Source: Perlabentimonas sp046542995 (lineage in GTDB: Bacteria; Bacteroidota; Bacteroidia; Bacteroidales; Tenuifilaceae). Taken from it: a DNA stretch of 7,087 nt. The translations under genes were made by a program, and so were the position numbers. This document shows positions 6,310-7,087 of the stretch, in pieces (the stretch's first letter is position 1; each line of letters begins with the position of its first letter). A model generated the notes under the pieces. That model was not told the origin of the DNA. It saw only the letters and a program-made list of their open reading frames with translations, and made no database searches. The stretch is taken from contig JBKHAH010000123.1 in assembly GCA_046542995.1 (NCBI GenBank), positions 1 to 7,087 on the forward strand, given 5' to 3'.

Positions 6310-7035
6310 ATGAAGTACAGAGTTGTTAATCTAGTTCTATTTGTGGTAATGGTAGTAGTAAATTACCTGGCCAATGCATTGCCAATAAATGGCATAACTA
6401 CCGGACAAATATCAGAGATGTACCCCAATCTTTTTGTGCCAGCAGGAATCACCTTCTCAATCTGGGGAGTAATTTACTTAATGTTGCTTGTTTTTGTAAT
6501 TCTTCAGTTTGGCGAAAAGAATAAAATCATTGTGCAACAGATTGGGTGGTTCTTTGCGCTTAGTTGTGCGTTGAATGCACTGTGGATTTTTGCCTGGCAT
6601 TACGAAATGTTACTTATATCGTTGCTAATAATGCTTACCCTTTTAGCTACGCTAATCTTTATTAATTTAAAGTTGCATGCCCAACCTAATGGTTTTATAA
6701 AAGCAGCATTCGGAATTTATCTGGGATGGATTAGCATTGCAACCATAGCCAATGTAACCGCGCTGCTTGTTAGCATAAATTGGGGCGCATGGGGACTTTC
6801 TCACGAGGCTTGGGCTATCATAATGATTCTTGTTGGGGCAGCCATAACCGCTTTAGCAATTATTAAAATCAATAACCTGTTTATTGGTCTTGCAGTTATA
6901 TGGGCTTTTATGGGTATTATTGTTAAAAGGCAAGACGACTACCAGTCTATTGTTATTGCATCCATAGTTGGAATAGTTTTGGTGGGGGCAACTGCTATCT
7001 ATAAGTTTATGAAAAGCGGGGTGAAAAAAACATAA
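6310..7035 (+). CDS. TspO-like (tryptophan-rich sensory protein) multi-spanning membrane protein
   Basis: The 241-residue protein is almost entirely hydrophobic, with about eight predicted membrane helices: near 4-24, 49-67, 73-96, 100-120, 132-156, 166-187, 190-205 and 213-234. Three stretches echo the TspO/MBR pattern in the right order: VPAGITFSIWGVIYLMLL (as in the Pro-Trp-Trp-Leu-Tyr segment), ALNALWIFAWHYE (as in the LNxxWSxxFF segment) and YLGWISIATIANVTAL (as in the PYxxWVxFAxxLN segment). Tryptophans cluster at helix ends. Classical TspO has five helices and about 160 residues, so this is an extended form with extra C-terminal helices. TspO proteins bind tetrapyrroles and other hydrophobic ligands in the inner membrane, but the ligand here is unknown. 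ATG at 6310 opens the frame with a hydrophobic helix. It lies 61 bp after the phosphatase gene with no terminator between, so co-transcription is possible. Confidence 0.65.
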   Translation: MKYRVVNLVLFVVMVVVNYLANALPINGITTGQISEMYPNLFVPAGITFSIWGVIYLMLLVFVILQFGEKNKIIVQQIGWFFALSCALNALWIFAWHYEMLLISLLIMLTLLATLIFINLKLHAQPNGFIKAAFGIYLGWISIATIANVTALLVSINWGAWGLSHEAWAIIMILVGAAITALAIIKINNLFIGLAVIWAFMGIIVKRQDDYQSIVIASIVGIVLVGATAIYKFMKSGVKKT

Positions 7036-7069
7036 AAAAAAGGTAACCAACTAGTTGTCAGTTACCTTT
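7033..7069 (-). terminator. Intrinsic terminator of the minus-strand tRNA, possibly shared by both strands
   Basis: AAAGGTAAC (7039-7047) and GTTACCTTT (7061-7069) form a 9-bp stem with a 13-nt loop that contains the palindrome CAACTAGTTG (7048-7057). Read on the minus strand, the stem ends in a run of eight T (7041 excluded, 7040-7034 plus the stem's own T), a strong signal about 3 nt past the tRNA. On the plus strand only TTT follows the stem, so it would stop the TspO-like transcript less efficiently. The T-run overlaps the TAA stop codon of that gene. Confidence 0.7.
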
Positions 7070-7071
7070 AG

Positions 7072-7087
7072 TCGGGGTGAGATGACT
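7072..7087 (-). tRNA. 3' end of a tRNA, probably tRNA-Pro (truncated by window edge)
   Basis: Reading the minus strand from 7087, AGT is the end of a T-loop (A58, then positions 59-60). CATCT (7084-7080) is the 3' T-stem strand beginning with the invariant C61. CACCCCG (7079-7073) is the 3' acceptor strand and A (7072) is the discriminator. The inferred 5' acceptor, CGGGGTG with C1, and discriminator A are typical of bacterial tRNA-Pro. CCA is not encoded (C then T, A, A follow). The anticodon lies outside the window, so the identity is an inference. Confidence 0.6.

Overview
The window looks like chromosomal DNA from a member of the Bacteroidota. It is AT-rich and the genes lack clear Shine-Dalgarno sequences. 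A promoter matching the phylum's TTG / TAnnTTTG pattern lies before the largest plus-strand gene. The TPR plus SpoIIE-phosphatase sensor architecture and the signal peptide ending in Ala-Gln also fit that phylum. An order such as Bacteroidales/Marinilabiliales is a guess from style only.

Layout: bases 1-548 hold no gene I can name. They contain open frames running in from the left edge, a 10-bp-stem hairpin (227-270) that may be a terminator, a smaller hairpin (303-320) and a heptanucleotide tandem array (479-555). The array runs into the stop codon of the first clear gene. Two minus-strand genes follow: a secreted metallo-beta-lactamase-fold hydrolase (2801-3670) and, downstream of it in transcription order, an exported di-heme cytochrome c-like protein (549-2684). 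A strong intrinsic terminator (2738-2776) separates them, so they are probably not one simple operon. A 247-bp divergent intergenic region carries candidate promoters for the plus-strand gene 3918-6248, a TPR / transmembrane / coiled-coil / PP2C-type (SpoIIE) phosphatase. Next, 61 bp away, is a TspO-like (tryptophan-rich sensory protein) multi-spanning membrane protein (6310-7035). The window ends in the 3' end of a minus-strand tRNA, most consistent with tRNA-Pro, whose terminator hairpin directly abuts the membrane-protein gene.

Functional reading: the phosphatase is an envelope-anchored signalling protein that would turn a periplasmic or peptide-binding signal into dephosphorylation of a cytoplasmic partner, which is not encoded here. 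The cytochrome and the hydrolase are both exported and may work in the same compartment, but nothing in the sequence proves a shared pathway. I see no CRISPR array, defence island, phage or complete mobile element. The most unusual items are the unassigned di-heme protein, the heptad array entering its stop codon, and the extended TspO-like protein.
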